A stretch of DNA of 64,000 nt, taken from NCBI RefSeq assembly GCF_001437405.1, contig NZ_JQBY01000001.1, forward strand, positions 62,001 to 126,000. Reading direction: 5' to 3'. Source of the stretch: Pediococcus ethanolidurans. GTDB lineage: Bacteria; Bacillota; Bacilli; Lactobacillales; Lactobacillaceae. The position numbers and the translations under genes were made by a program. Shown here one piece after another: positions 25,621-35,541 of the stretch (position 1 is its first letter; each line of letters starts with the position of its first letter). The notes beneath the pieces were generated by a model. That model did not search any database, was not told the origin of the DNA, and was given only the letters and a program-made list of their open reading frames with translations.

Positions 25621-28600
25621 CTACAAGTATTTAGTTAAATCTTCTTTAATAAACGTTTCCCACGCATTTGACGCTGCCGCCTTATATTGCAAGACATTTT
25701 TAAAAACATGACCGTTTGCAGCTGCCGTTTGTCGATCTGCTGTTTGTCGTAGATCACGTTCATGGTCAAACTTACCGCTTGCAACATATTCCGTGTTTAA
25801 ACGTGTCAACTGATTAGGATCAAGTCCCCATTCATCACAAAAATCAAGAATAGCACGCTGTTTAGCTCGACTTTGTCTACTTGCAAAGGCGCTAATCGCA
25901 TCAAAATCTTTGTCTCCTTGCATTATATCAGTTTCACTAATAAAAGATTTTATTTGCTCAGCAGTTGCTGAATGTCCCGATTTAGCGTATTTATTTAAGG
26001 CAGTTTCTAATTCTTTTTGTGTATCTTCTGTCAGTTGTCGATCTCTTTCAGTTTGGGACTTCATAAACTCATGCTGTGCTCGTATGGCCTTCGTTGCTAA
26101 AGTAAGGACATACTCCTTATCGATGACTAACTCATGGATGACCACGTCATCAAAGTCAAAGTTTAGCAACTCTTGTTGTTTAGGATCTTCAATTTCATCT
26201 TCTTGAGCTGCTGTCACAACTATTTTAATGTTTTCAAAAGCTCCCTGATAATAGCCATATTCTTCTTGTGTTATGCCATAATCATTAGCTTGTTCATTCC
26301 AATTAAATTCAGAGTAAGAAGCAATATACTGTAACTTTTTAGCAAGACTTCTAAACCGATTCAAAAACTCTATTTGATCATCCTGAGTTTCATCTTGTAA
26401 ATCGTTAGCATCCTCTGGTTGTGGCACGTAACGTCTTAAATCCGACACTTCTTCACGAAATTCATTTTGCATTTGATCAAAATCGGGACGGAATACTTTT
26501 TTAAAAGAACCTTCACCAGCATATTTTTCAAATGCATCTTTAGTTCTTTCTTCCATCAGTTTTGGTCTTCGAAAAATAACAATGTTTCCTTGAGATTTGT
26601 TTTTATCAAAAATTCGGTTAGTTCGAGCATATGCTTGAATCAATCCTTGATATTCCAACAATTTATCTAAATAGAGCGTATTTAGTCGCTGAGCATCAAA
26701 CCCAGTGAGAAGCCGTGCAACAACGATTGTTAAATCAATTGATTGTTCTGGCTTCAGATGACGGTATTGGCCTTCCATACGCGCAGCTCTTTTAGCCACA
26801 TCTTCAATATAAGCATTAATATTATCCAAATTAAATGTCGAGTTATTGTCTGTATATCGCTGAGAGTAGTCTTTCATGGCTTCTACCAAGCCGTTACGTT
26901 GACTTTGATTGTTATCGCCATTTTCATTTAACGAATAAGTAATTGCTACTTTAAGTTTGGATTCACCATTTTCATATTTCTTTTTGAAAATATCGTAAAA
27001 ACGTTGAGCTTGTTGAATTGAGCTCGTTGCAAGAATTGCATTAAAGCTACCATGCTCTGATTTTTTCTGCCAATTTTTGATAATCCATTTAACTACCTTA
27101 TTTCTGTACTGATCTGATTCTTCTGAATCTCCGTCATAAAATGAGTCAGGTAAATCAGGTTCCTGAATGTCATCACCATTTTGATCCGTAACCTGTGCCA
27201 AATTTACATACTCAGAATTAAATTTAAGAATTGCACCATCATTTAAAGCATTTCCAATATTGTAACGATGTAACTCTGGCCCAAATTGAGTTTCAGTTGT
27301 CTGATCCTCAGAAGTTTTATTAAATTCAAAAATTGGCGTCCCAGTGAAACCATACCAATTTTGCTTTGGAAAAGCTTGTTTGATTGTGCGTTGCATTTCA
27401 CCAAATTGCGAACGATGCGCCTCATCAACAATGAACACCATTCTTCGTTGCATCACTTTATCAAGAAAACCTTTTTTACCTGCTGCAATCTGTGCATTAT
27501 GACGGTCAACTGCAATTTTCATTTTGTTAATCGTAGTCACAATAACACCTGTTTTATTTGATTTAAGATGTCGAATCAAATCATTGGTATTATTGATTTC
27601 GAAAACATTATCGTCACTACCACTAGAAAACATTGCAAAATTCTTGCCGGATTGCGAATCTAACTCTTTTCGATCAGATAAAAAAATCACCTGATTGGCA
27701 GGATCACGTTGTAATAAAGTTGCAGTTTTGTATGCCGTCATCGTTTTTCCTGAACCGGTTGCATGCCAAACGTAACCGTCTTTATGTTGTGCAAAGGCCT
27801 CACGAATGGCTTTAACTGCATGAATCTGATATGGCCGTAACACAACTAAGTTTTCACTATTCACAAGAGTGAAATTGCTAACAATGTTATGTGCCATCGG
27901 AATCATTAAAAATTCTTCTGTAAATTGCTTCCAATTACGAACAGCCTTGTTAGAGGCATCTAACCATTCAAAGAAGAATTTATCGTTAAAACTATCAGCT
28001 GATTTTTGATTAGCAAAATAACGACTAGCATCTTCTTTAAGAGCAACAAAGATTTGAACTAAAGTATATAATCCGTCGTATTTATGTTCTGATTTATATT
28101 TAGCAATCTGATTAGTGGCAGTTTTAAGACTAACGTCTACCTTCTTCTCCTCAACTTGAATCAGTGGCATCCCATTAAATAACAAGGTAACGTCAAAGCG
28201 GCGGTTAGGATCATCTGGCTTATTTTCCATTCCCGGACGAATTGCCTGTTTGATTACCTCATAGCGCATTTGACCTCCAGCGACATCATCACGCCAAAAA
28301 GCACGCAATTGAATTCTGCCTAAGTCAGGATTCTCACGTGTTAAATTGATTTCAGCTACATAGCCCTTAGTTAAGAACCGATTAACATCAATTGGTGTCA
28401 TTCCTTCAATAAAACGCATAATATCTTGCATTTCTCTGTCTGTAATATCCACACCAGAAAGCACTTCACGATTATTTTGATTAAGAATTTCTCTAAAATG
28501 GTTTTCCAATTGCTGCGGAGTAGCTTCATCTAATTCTTGAAGATACGTCCATCCATTGTGACATAGTGTTTCAATAAATTCATTTTCGAAAGGGATTTCT

Positions 28601-28623
28601 CCCTTGGTTTTATAAAGTGACAT
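25621..28623 (-). CDS. hsdR: Type I restriction-modification endonuclease/translocase subunit
   Basis: A 1000-residue HsdR. The N-terminal nuclease has RRFDVTLLFNG and QVEEKKVD (Asp...Glu-x-Lys, about 150-170). The SF2 motor follows with HATGSGKTMTAY (Walker A), FIVDEAHRSQFG (DEAH-type motif II) and GFTGTPIF (motif III), then LTIVVARLLTGFDA and QAYARTNRIF (motifs V-VI). The C-terminal helical region joins the HsdM-HsdS core. The ATG at 28623 is chosen over an in-frame TTG 18 bases upstream that overlaps the GGAG ribosome site. It is the first gene of the hsdR-hsdM-hsdS operon. Confidence 0.95.
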   Translation of the reverse strand: MSLYKTKGEIPFENEFIETLCHNGWTYLQELDEATPQQLENHFREILNQNNREVLSGVDITDREMQDIMRFIEGMTPIDVNRFLTKGYVAEINLTRENPDLGRIQLRAFWRDDVAGGQMRYEVIKQAIRPGMENKPDDPNRRFDVTLLFNGMPLIQVEEKKVDVSLKTATNQIAKYKSEHKYDGLYTLVQIFVALKEDASRYFANQKSADSFNDKFFFEWLDASNKAVRNWKQFTEEFLMIPMAHNIVSNFTLVNSENLVVLRPYQIHAVKAIREAFAQHKDGYVWHATGSGKTMTAYKTATLLQRDPANQVIFLSDRKELDSQSGKNFAMFSSGSDDNVFEINNTNDLIRHLKSNKTGVIVTTINKMKIAVDRHNAQIAAGKKGFLDKVMQRRMVFIVDEAHRSQFGEMQRTIKQAFPKQNWYGFTGTPIFEFNKTSEDQTTETQFGPELHRYNIGNALNDGAILKFNSEYVNLAQVTDQNGDDIQEPDLPDSFYDGDSEESDQYRNKVVKWIIKNWQKKSEHGSFNAILATSSIQQAQRFYDIFKKKYENGESKLKVAITYSLNENGDNNQSQRNGLVEAMKDYSQRYTDNNSTFNLDNINAYIEDVAKRAARMEGQYRHLKPEQSIDLTIVVARLLTGFDAQRLNTLYLDKLLEYQGLIQAYARTNRIFDKNKSQGNIVIFRRPKLMEERTKDAFEKYAGEGSFKKVFRPDFDQMQNEFREEVSDLRRYVPQPEDANDLQDETQDDQIEFLNRFRSLAKKLQYIASYSEFNWNEQANDYGITQEEYGYYQGAFENIKIVVTAAQEDEIEDPKQQELLNFDFDDVVIHELVIDKEYVLTLATKAIRAQHEFMKSQTERDRQLTEDTQKELETALNKYAKSGHSATAEQIKSFISETDIMQGDKDFDAISAFASRQSRAKQRAILDFCDEWGLDPNQLTRLNTEYVASGKFDHERDLRQTADRQTAAANGHVFKNVLQYKAAASNAWETFIKEDLTKYL

Positions 28624-28742
28624 TTTTATCACACTCTCCAAAGTTTTTAAGATGATTTTTTATAGTTCATAGACCTACTCAAATACGATAATTACCATAG
28701 TATCAATTTTACATTATAAAGTGAGGTTTGTGACGATTTAGA

Positions 28743-28780
28743 AAGAAAAAGATACCAAAGCTTTTCACTTGGTATCTTTT
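28743..28780 (-). terminator. Rho-independent terminator upstream of hsdR
   Basis: Twelve-base perfect arms (28747-28758 and 28769-28780; AAAAGATACCAA and its complement) with a ten-base loop are followed by T residues on the minus strand. It separates the hsd operon from upstream transcription. Confidence 0.75.
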
Positions 28781-28847
28781 GAGCGTTTTGTAATATCTCT
28801 CTTATAGTTGTCAGATAAAGTAATATAATTCATTTGATTATCATTCT

Positions 28848-29092
28848 ATGCCTAGATCTAAGTACACAGAAAATGAAAGCTAGAGATATTAGGGAAATTC
28901 AAGCAGTCAAACTTATCATTAAAAAAGTTTGCCAAACATCATCTGGTTTCAAACCCTATCACAAGAGATTGGCAAGTTAGGTATCATTTTAATGTAATCA
29001 TAAAACTCTTCTAAGTTCACCGTAACAAACACTATTCTAAAGAATCAAAATGGAAAACTGTCAGTGGTTTATTAATCAAGAATTCTATTTGA
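28848..29092 (+). pseudogene. Decayed IS3-family transposase OrfA fragment
   Basis: The ATG at 28848 opens MPRSKYTENE; a one-base loss in a run of A then shifts frame, after which KLEILGKFKQSNLSLKKFAK and WQVRYHFN continue, and after a second shift HRNKHYSKESKWKTVSGL. These resemble the N-terminal helix-turn-helix part of IS3-group OrfA proteins by memory of the family. No OrfB and no terminal repeats were seen. It is a dead remnant within the 607-base gap between abiH and hsdR; nothing else was recognised in that gap besides the terminator. Confidence 0.6.
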
Positions 29093-29248
29093 TAATGCCT
29101 TAATGGAATGAAGCCGTTTAGAAAAGATTCAACTTTTGTATTATTTCATCTGTCAGCTTGATCGAGACTAGTACATACAATCAATCTTGAATTATAAAAT
29201 TAATGAAAACTTTAAATTTGCGATGACTTATTTTTTTAAAACAAATCG

Positions 29249-30460
29249 TTATAAATCATTAATATCAATTTCTCTCATAATCAGTCTTTCCTCAAGTAAC
29301 AATTTATGTAAAAGGTTCTTACCATGAGCAACATTTGTTAATGTGTCTGCATACTTTTGTATTAGGTCAATAATACCTTGGTAAACTTGGCCCTTAATTT
29401 GACTCTTTAAATCTAAATTATAAATTGAGTAATCAAATTCGATGACTACTTCCGAACTATAAAGATCGTATCTATCAAAAATTGCTTGAAAATAAGAATA
29501 ATCCTGTTCATCCAAGGAGTGTCCAAAAATATTAATTCTTTTAACTGTATTGGGAAGTAGTCGATTTTTTGTACGATTAATATGCAATGAAAGTTCTCGA
29601 TAAGTTTTTGTAAACTTATATTTTTCGTCATCAACACTAATATTTGAGCTATCAATTCCCAAAATCAAATTATTATCCTTAAGATCTCCATGAACATGAT
29701 CCACGCGTGCAATTTTTGTCATTACTCCGCCAATCTGAGTTGGATTGTCAAAAACTGCTGGCATCGTATAATTAAAATCCACAATGTTTTCAACTTCATT
29801 ATTAACAGCAGAAAAATCATCTTGAACTATTAAGTCAAATAACTTTCCGGATTTTAAATTATATTCTGTAGCCTTCGCTTTTACCACTTCATTAAGATAT
29901 AAACGAAAATTCGACTCAAAATCTTTCAGTTGACACATCAAATATCGATATGGGCTCTTCATAAATTGATCTATTTTTTGATTTTCTTTCAACAAAATTA
30001 ATGCACATATTTCTAAAAAATTTAGAGAACTCTCACTCGAGTATCCAATAGTAAAGTTTTGATTATTTTCTTTTTGTTCTTTTGTGATATAAAAAATCAG
30101 TTTTTGTATATTTATTTCTGAATTATTTAACAAAAAATCTCTTATTACTGCTTCAATATCACACCAATTAGGTATTGCATGAATTTGCATGTTAAGTAAC
30201 AAAAGAATCATCCAGAAATTTTCCGTTCCATTTAATTTTAAAAAACGTTCCTCAAACTCTTTAATCATATTTTCTTCAGTATTTGAATGTATTCGGCTGT
30301 TTTTAGAAAAATTTAGAAAGTCAATATACGCTGTTTTAAATTCATTTTTAAGTTCATTGTATTTTGAAGAAATAAAATTACTAAAAGATGTTTCAATATT
30401 ACATGCCAAATCAAATCCATTTCCAATAATAACCAAATTAGTAACTTGTTCACGTGCCAT
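29249..30460 (-). CDS. abiH: AbiH-family abortive phage infection protein
   Basis: A 403-residue protein with the AbiH hallmarks: an N-terminal NLVIIGNGFDLACNIETSFSNF, a central DFNYTMP, HVHGDLKDNNLILGID, and INIFGHSLDEQDYSYF near the C-terminus. No membrane segments are evident. AbiH proteins abort phage growth by an unknown mechanism; the fold suggests nucleotide binding at the GNGFD motif. GGAGG lies seven bases before the ATG. Strongly AT-rich. It stands between the hsd operon and a broken sugar transporter gene, completing the defence island. Confidence 0.85.
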   Translation of the reverse strand: MAREQVTNLVIIGNGFDLACNIETSFSNFISSKYNELKNEFKTAYIDFLNFSKNSRIHSNTEENMIKEFEERFLKLNGTENFWMILLLLNMQIHAIPNWCDIEAVIRDFLLNNSEINIQKLIFYITKEQKENNQNFTIGYSSESSLNFLEICALILLKENQKIDQFMKSPYRYLMCQLKDFESNFRLYLNEVVKAKATEYNLKSGKLFDLIVQDDFSAVNNEVENIVDFNYTMPAVFDNPTQIGGVMTKIARVDHVHGDLKDNNLILGIDSSNISVDDEKYKFTKTYRELSLHINRTKNRLLPNTVKRINIFGHSLDEQDYSYFQAIFDRYDLYSSEVVIEFDYSIYNLDLKSQIKGQVYQGIIDLIQKYADTLTNVAHGKNLLHKLLLEERLIMREIDINDL

Positions 30461-30520
30461 TATCTTCCTCCAAAAGTTTTATTTTAGTATAAGCTATTTA
30501 AAACAAGTTGCAAATATTGA

Positions 30521-31379
30521 TCAATTTGTCATAACAATCACCACAACACTCCCAACAAAAATAAACACCAATCCCATAAAAACACGCAGCATCCCCACTA
30601 CCGGCTTTTCTTTAAGCCAAACAATTCCCAGTATAGTGGCAAATTTGAGACAGTAAAAAAGCATTAACCAACCCATTCAACGACATTGACCAAAGATAAG
30701 TCCCTGCAGCAACACCAAACAATGTTCCTACTAGTGTATTCAATCGCACTCTATTGAAATGTAAGTTGGTATTTCGATTAAACATTACCGCAAGGACGCT
30801 TGCCATTAATGTCATCCCAACTGCTTGAGGTAACAGCTCTGCAACTGCATTGCCATTTTGAATTAATTTGGGAAAAGCTGAATAACTCCAATAACCAACG
30901 GTTGTGAGAATTAAAATTAAATAGTCGATCTTATGGGAACTGCCGTCTGTTTCCAATTTATTAGATCGCGTCATATTACCAATAATCAATCCTACAACAA
31001 TAGTAGTTATACCGATAACGCCGAATACAAATTGCTCACTACCTTGCCATTCGCCAAACACCAAACCGCCAATTAAAGTATTCCCAATAATCTGTAATCC
31101 TGCCGAAATAGGAAAGGTTCTACTCACACCGATCCGTTGATAAGCCCAATACTGACCATACTGACCAATGCTCCATCCTATTCCAGAAACTAAGCTGAAC
31201 ATCCCTGTCGTCAAATTTATTTGTGGTTTAAAGTAAATAAACACTAAAATCGATACGATCAACGTTCCAAATGTAGTTCCAAGTAACTGTTCGATTGCAC
31301 TACCCTTGACATAATATAAAATTGTTGGCATTATTCCCCAAATAATAGCTGGAATTAATCCAATAAGTATTGTCATCAT
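30521..31379 (-). pseudogene. GRP-family sugar uptake protein (GlcU/RbsU-like), frameshifted
   Basis: The reading frame starts at ATG 31379 and encodes about eight hydrophobic segments of a glucose/ribose porter (MMTILIGLIPAIIWGIMP, GWSIGQYGQYWAYQRIGVS). After GLVNAFLLSQ the frame breaks and stops at 30612, but another frame at once resumes the family sequence ATILGIVWLKEKPVVGM and continues to a TGA at 30521. About eleven bases seem to be missing at the break (near 30640). It lies downstream of the mannosidase operon's terminator. It may be a true pseudogene or, less likely, an assembly error. Confidence 0.82.
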
Positions 31380-31389
31380 AAAAACCTCA

Positions 31390-31432
31390 CAAAAAAAGAT
31401 ATCGTTGCGTCAAAATAACTCAACGATATCTT
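31390..31432 (-). terminator. Rho-independent terminator after the GH38 gene
   Basis: Twelve-base perfect arms (31397-31408 and 31421-31432; AAGATATCGTTG with CAACGATATCTT) enclose a twelve-base loop and are followed by a T-run on the minus strand. Confidence 0.85.
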
Positions 31433-31448
31433 GATAAAATTTATGCTT

Positions 31449-34064
31449 CTATTCCATATTCATCAACTTATTTGTACTAGCATATTTCAAAGTTAAAATA
31501 TCATATGGGTCTACTTTTCCTTCAAATTTTTTTGGTTCATCAACCGCATCAACGACTTTTACTCCTCTAGGTAAATTAAAAGATACCGTACCTTTAGTTG
31601 GATTGGTTACTCGCACAATTACTGCATCCTCATCGAAATAATCAGGATAACAAGCACTTATCACTAAGTCGTTTGGAATTTTTAACAAGCTAAGTTTTAC
31701 AGGTAATTTTTTATCTGGAACTAAACTGTCTTGTAATTTATTATCTAATCGATTTTCAAAAAGGTTTAATTCTTGAACTTGATAACTCAACACGCTACTT
31801 AAAAACTGAACTGACTTTTTAGCAGTCGCTAGTTCATCAAAATGATCGGTCAAACAAATATGAAAATTAAATTGAAATTTTTGGAACAGTTCCGCTTTTG
31901 GCGTTGCAATTAACGGATGTCCCAATTTAGTTGTATCACCCGATGCGCGACCAGGCCGATTAACTAAATTTGGTTTTCCTAGTTGATCAGTTGTGGCTAA
32001 CAATGTAAACAATAATTTTTCATTCTGTTGTCGGTATTCTTTCACATCATCCGTAAAAATCGATATGTTTTGGTTTGATCCATCAGTTACCGAAACATTA
32101 TTATCTAGTGGCCAGTAATTTATAGGACGCTCTGCATATTTCTTTTGCCAACTTACATTTTTCTCAGAATTACGCGTCAAATATCCAAATGGTACAGAGG
32201 CTCTAGCATTTTCCTTCGCACCTGTGTTAATTCCTAACGTAAGTTGATGATCTTCGATTGTATTATCAAAATTAATTTGAACATCAATTTGCCCTAGTTC
32301 AAGCAACGTTAACTTAACCGTGTAACTAAATTGTTTATTGTATTTGTGTAAACGACGATCTTCTAACGAGAAAGGTAACAATGTACTCCCCTTTAGAATC
32401 AACTGTTGAAAATGCTTATTTTTAACCACTTTTCCTGATTCAAAATGTAAAGTGATTTTTTTATCTTCAGGTAAAGGCGAAAAATCATAGGTATCACCCG
32501 CATTACCTCGATCTTCTAAGAACAGGAAGTTTTCAATTTTTTCTCCGTGCGATCGACTGAAAACTAGATTTTGATTTCTAAATGAAATTTCAACTTTCGA
32601 ATCACTAATCTTTAATTCATCCTGAATTTCGGGTTTTAATTCATTTTCTACACTATGAAAGCTAATAATCTTATATCCCATTGATGGCAGTTCCGTTTTA
32701 ATTAAATAATCCGTCACGTAATAGCCAGCTTCTGTAACTTCTTCTGTACCTCCTGGAACTTCTTTTAGCACATTTTTGCGCTCTTTTACATAGCTTTGTT
32801 TCAATTGATAACACTCTTGAACGTCATCAAACTCTATATATTTTTGAGAAGCAATTACGTGTATTTTTTGAAAGTCCACTCTTTTTTCGGGCAAAGGATT
32901 TAGTAATAAAACTTGGTTAGTGGTTAATTTTAATTGACGACTAATCATTCGCTGCACTGTATTAATAATACTGTCAGCAAGCTCCTCGCCTTCTTTTAAA
33001 CGGTGCATAATGTCATCAGCAACTGAATCAACCACACTACCTGCTAAACTATCATGTGCTTGACTTTTTAATAGTTTTTCCCAAGCTGCTACTAAAACAC
33101 CATTACTCAAATCAATACCGCAAGCTTTGCCAATCACCATAACTGGTTCCACTTCATGAATGAGTTTAGTTTCTAAATGACTTACGGCTAATTTAATATT
33201 CATGCGACTTGATCCACAACTACGGTGAATACGTGCAAAAATTGGATCTAGAAATTCACCAACATAGTTTGAAAGATCTTTACGCTGAATTTTTTTGACA
33301 AATCCGGCATAGTCATCAATTTTATATTTATACTTACCGATTTCATTGATTTGGGCTACTTTAGACTCAAAATCATGAATAATATCCATTTGATCGTTGC
33401 CAGTTGGAATTAAGACATCTTTTTCAAAATTAGCTGAATGTTTTTCAATAAAATTGACTGCCGGGTCTAATCGATAATCCACATAATGATGACTAGGTTC
33501 TAACAACATCCCCGTTCCGTATCCCTGTGGCATATTAATTGCGGTCACATTTTTCGAACCACTCAGACTTTGCCAATTAAAATAGAAGCCATCGGTTTTA
33601 TTTGGATCGATTCCCCGCCAAAAAACGAAATTATCAATCCCCAACTCGTTCAAAATCACCGGTAACTGACTATTAAATCCAAATGTATCAGGTAAGTAGC
33701 CTACTTTCATTCGCGAACCATATTTTTGAGTTTTTAATTGACCAATAATACCGTTTCGAAGTAAGGATTCTCCTTTTACATGCAGTGCATCGGATTGCGT
33801 ATACCAAGGCCCAATTTGTAACTGATCATCCGCAACTAATTGTTTGATTTTGGACAGCAGCTCTGGTCGTACATTCAGATAGTCATCAAGAATAGAAATT
33901 TGACCATCGAGTACAAACTTCATCTTGGGATGTGCCTCTAATTCTTTAATCGCACTGGTAAAAAGTAGATCACTTAAAATTATCGAATCTTGACCAGAAA
34001 AATACCATTCGCGATCCCAATGAGTATGATTAACAAGGTAAACTGTTGATATATTCTTAGACAT
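31449..34064 (-). CDS. GH38 alpha-mannosidase (MngB-like)
   Basis: An 871-residue cytosolic glycoside hydrolase. The catalytic N-terminus shows the zinc ligand motif VNHTHWDREWYF (about 8-19), the nucleophile Asp in VGYLPDTFGFNSQLP, and a later zinc His in SQAHDSLAGSVVD; the C-terminal beta domains follow. MngB in E. coli cleaves mannosylglycerate-6-phosphate imported by a fructose-family PTS, the same pairing as here. Bacterial relatives also act on N-glycan mannosides, so the sugar is open. The ATG at 34064 lies six bases after the IIC stop, with GGGAGA upstream; an in-frame GTG at 34082 overlaps IIC. Confidence 0.92.
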   Translation of the reverse strand: MSKNISTVYLVNHTHWDREWYFSGQDSIILSDLLFTSAIKELEAHPKMKFVLDGQISILDDYLNVRPELLSKIKQLVADDQLQIGPWYTQSDALHVKGESLLRNGIIGQLKTQKYGSRMKVGYLPDTFGFNSQLPVILNELGIDNFVFWRGIDPNKTDGFYFNWQSLSGSKNVTAINMPQGYGTGMLLEPSHHYVDYRLDPAVNFIEKHSANFEKDVLIPTGNDQMDIIHDFESKVAQINEIGKYKYKIDDYAGFVKKIQRKDLSNYVGEFLDPIFARIHRSCGSSRMNIKLAVSHLETKLIHEVEPVMVIGKACGIDLSNGVLVAAWEKLLKSQAHDSLAGSVVDSVADDIMHRLKEGEELADSIINTVQRMISRQLKLTTNQVLLLNPLPEKRVDFQKIHVIASQKYIEFDDVQECYQLKQSYVKERKNVLKEVPGGTEEVTEAGYYVTDYLIKTELPSMGYKIISFHSVENELKPEIQDELKISDSKVEISFRNQNLVFSRSHGEKIENFLFLEDRGNAGDTYDFSPLPEDKKITLHFESGKVVKNKHFQQLILKGSTLLPFSLEDRRLHKYNKQFSYTVKLTLLELGQIDVQINFDNTIEDHQLTLGINTGAKENARASVPFGYLTRNSEKNVSWQKKYAERPINYWPLDNNVSVTDGSNQNISIFTDDVKEYRQQNEKLLFTLLATTDQLGKPNLVNRPGRASGDTTKLGHPLIATPKAELFQKFQFNFHICLTDHFDELATAKKSVQFLSSVLSYQVQELNLFENRLDNKLQDSLVPDKKLPVKLSLLKIPNDLVISACYPDYFDEDAVIVRVTNPTKGTVSFNLPRGVKVVDAVDEPKKFEGKVDPYDILTLKYASTNKLMNME

Positions 34065-34069
34065 TTTAA

Positions 34070-35197
34070 CTAATTCTCCCACTGATCTTCAGAAAAGTAC
34101 TCACTATCGTTATCATCACTTTTTTCTTCAGTTTCTTCTGGTTGTTCTTCCTTAATATCCTTACGGAATAAGAGTGTTAACCCTGTAACAATTAAGGTTC
34201 CAACTAAAATTGCAAAGATATAAACCCACCATTTTTCAACAGCAAACCAACCATAAAATCCTGAAATTGGTGCTCGGTTAACAGCTCCCAGTCCAAGCGC
34301 AATCGCACTACCTACTGCTGAACCAATCACATTTGCTGGAATAACCTTCAATGGTGATTCAACGGCAAAAGGAATTGCACCTTCACTAACACCAATCAGT
34401 CCCATAACTAGTGAAGCATTTCCGGCTTCTTTTAATTCGTTATTGAATTTACGTTTGCCTAAAACTGTTGCTAGTCCTAAACCTAGTGGCGGAATAATAA
34501 TAGCAACTTGAGCAGCTTTATTAGGATCATAAACACCACTTGTTAAAAGTGCCATTGCAGTTGTAACAGCGGCTTTATTAACAGGTCCACCTAAATCAAA
34601 TCCAACCATGCCACCAACGATTGCGGCTAACAAAATTCTATTTGTACCCGTCATTCCTTTCAACCAGGCAGCTAATCCTGTATTCAAACTGGCAAATGGA
34701 ATACCAATTACATACTGAATTAGAAATAACGTCACAAACGCCCCGACCACTGGAACAATAAATACAGGTAGCACTGACTTTGCAGCTTCTGGAAGATGAA
34801 TATGATCAATTAAGAACTTAACTGTATATCCGGCAATAAGACCAGAAGCTAATGCACCTAAGAATCCGGCATTCATATTGGCTACCAAGAGACCTCCAAT
34901 AATACCTGGTGCAATACCACCTTTATCTGCGATTGAATAGGCAATATACGCCGAAATGATTGGGAACATCAGTCCTAAGGCAATACCACCCCAACCATCA
35001 TCTACATTTAAAAACCTAATGATCATGTTGGCACTTTTTGCCCACTTCGGATCCCAAATATCTGAAATACCAAAGAAAGATGCCCCAACACGACTAATTG
35101 CCATTAATACCGCACCAGAGATTACAACCGGAATCATATAAGAAATACCAGTCATAATATGTGTTTCTAACTGCTTACCAAATTTCTTCCACGTCAT
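34070..35197 (-). CDS. PTS fructose-family IIC component
   Basis: A 375-residue membrane protein with eight to ten hydrophobic segments. Landmarks are GISYMIPVVISGAVLMAI, GGIAPGIIGG, GFLGALASGLIAGY, VGFDLGGPVNKAA and ITEGAIPF-like SEGAIPFAVESP, diagnostic of fructose-type IIC. The charged tail (EEQPEETEEKSDDNDSEYF) is cytoplasmic. IIB and IIA are separate genes upstream (14 and 11-base gaps). It serves the GH38 enzyme encoded next. Confidence 0.92.
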   Translation of the reverse strand: MTWKKFGKQLETHIMTGISYMIPVVISGAVLMAISRVGASFFGISDIWDPKWAKSANMIIRFLNVDDGWGGIALGLMFPIISAYIAYSIADKGGIAPGIIGGLLVANMNAGFLGALASGLIAGYTVKFLIDHIHLPEAAKSVLPVFIVPVVGAFVTLFLIQYVIGIPFASLNTGLAAWLKGMTGTNRILLAAIVGGMVGFDLGGPVNKAAVTTAMALLTSGVYDPNKAAQVAIIIPPLGLGLATVLGKRKFNNELKEAGNASLVMGLIGVSEGAIPFAVESPLKVIPANVIGSAVGSAIALGLGAVNRAPISGFYGWFAVEKWWVYIFAILVGTLIVTGLTLLFRKDIKEEQPEETEEKSDDNDSEYFSEDQWEN

Positions 35198-35210
35198 TTT
35201 ACTCAGCTCC

Positions 35211-35531
35211 TCACTTTTTATCTGCCAACGCTAAAGCATCATTAATTACCTTTTCTGCGTCTTTTATGGGATCGCTTACATTGATCTGCATAACTTTTTT
35301 ATTTTCAAATCGTTCTGCATCTCTCACTTTGGTGTCTGTTGCAAAAATAACAGCTTCTCCAATTTGAACATCCTTAGCTGTTAATTTATGTCCAATCCCG
35401 GTCGCTCCCTGTGTTTCTACTTTGATTAAAACACCCATTTTTTTAGCTGCTTTGATTAAAGCTTTTTCTGCCATATACGTATGAGCAACACCTGTTGCAC
35501 AAGCCGTAACTGCTAATAATTTTCTTGCCAT
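35211..35531 (-). CDS. PTS fructose-family IIB component
   Basis: A 106-residue cytoplasmic IIB with phosphocysteine in AVTACATGVAHTYMAEKAL (Cys11), the invariant fructose-IIB motif, and GATGIGHKLTA further on. It receives phosphate from the EIIA at 35542-35988. Compact gene with short gaps on both sides. Confidence 0.92.
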   Translation of the reverse strand: MARKLLAVTACATGVAHTYMAEKALIKAAKKMGVLIKVETQGATGIGHKLTAKDVQIGEAVIFATDTKVRDAERFENKKVMQINVSDPIKDAEKVINDALALADKK

Positions 35532-35541
35532 AATAATTCCC

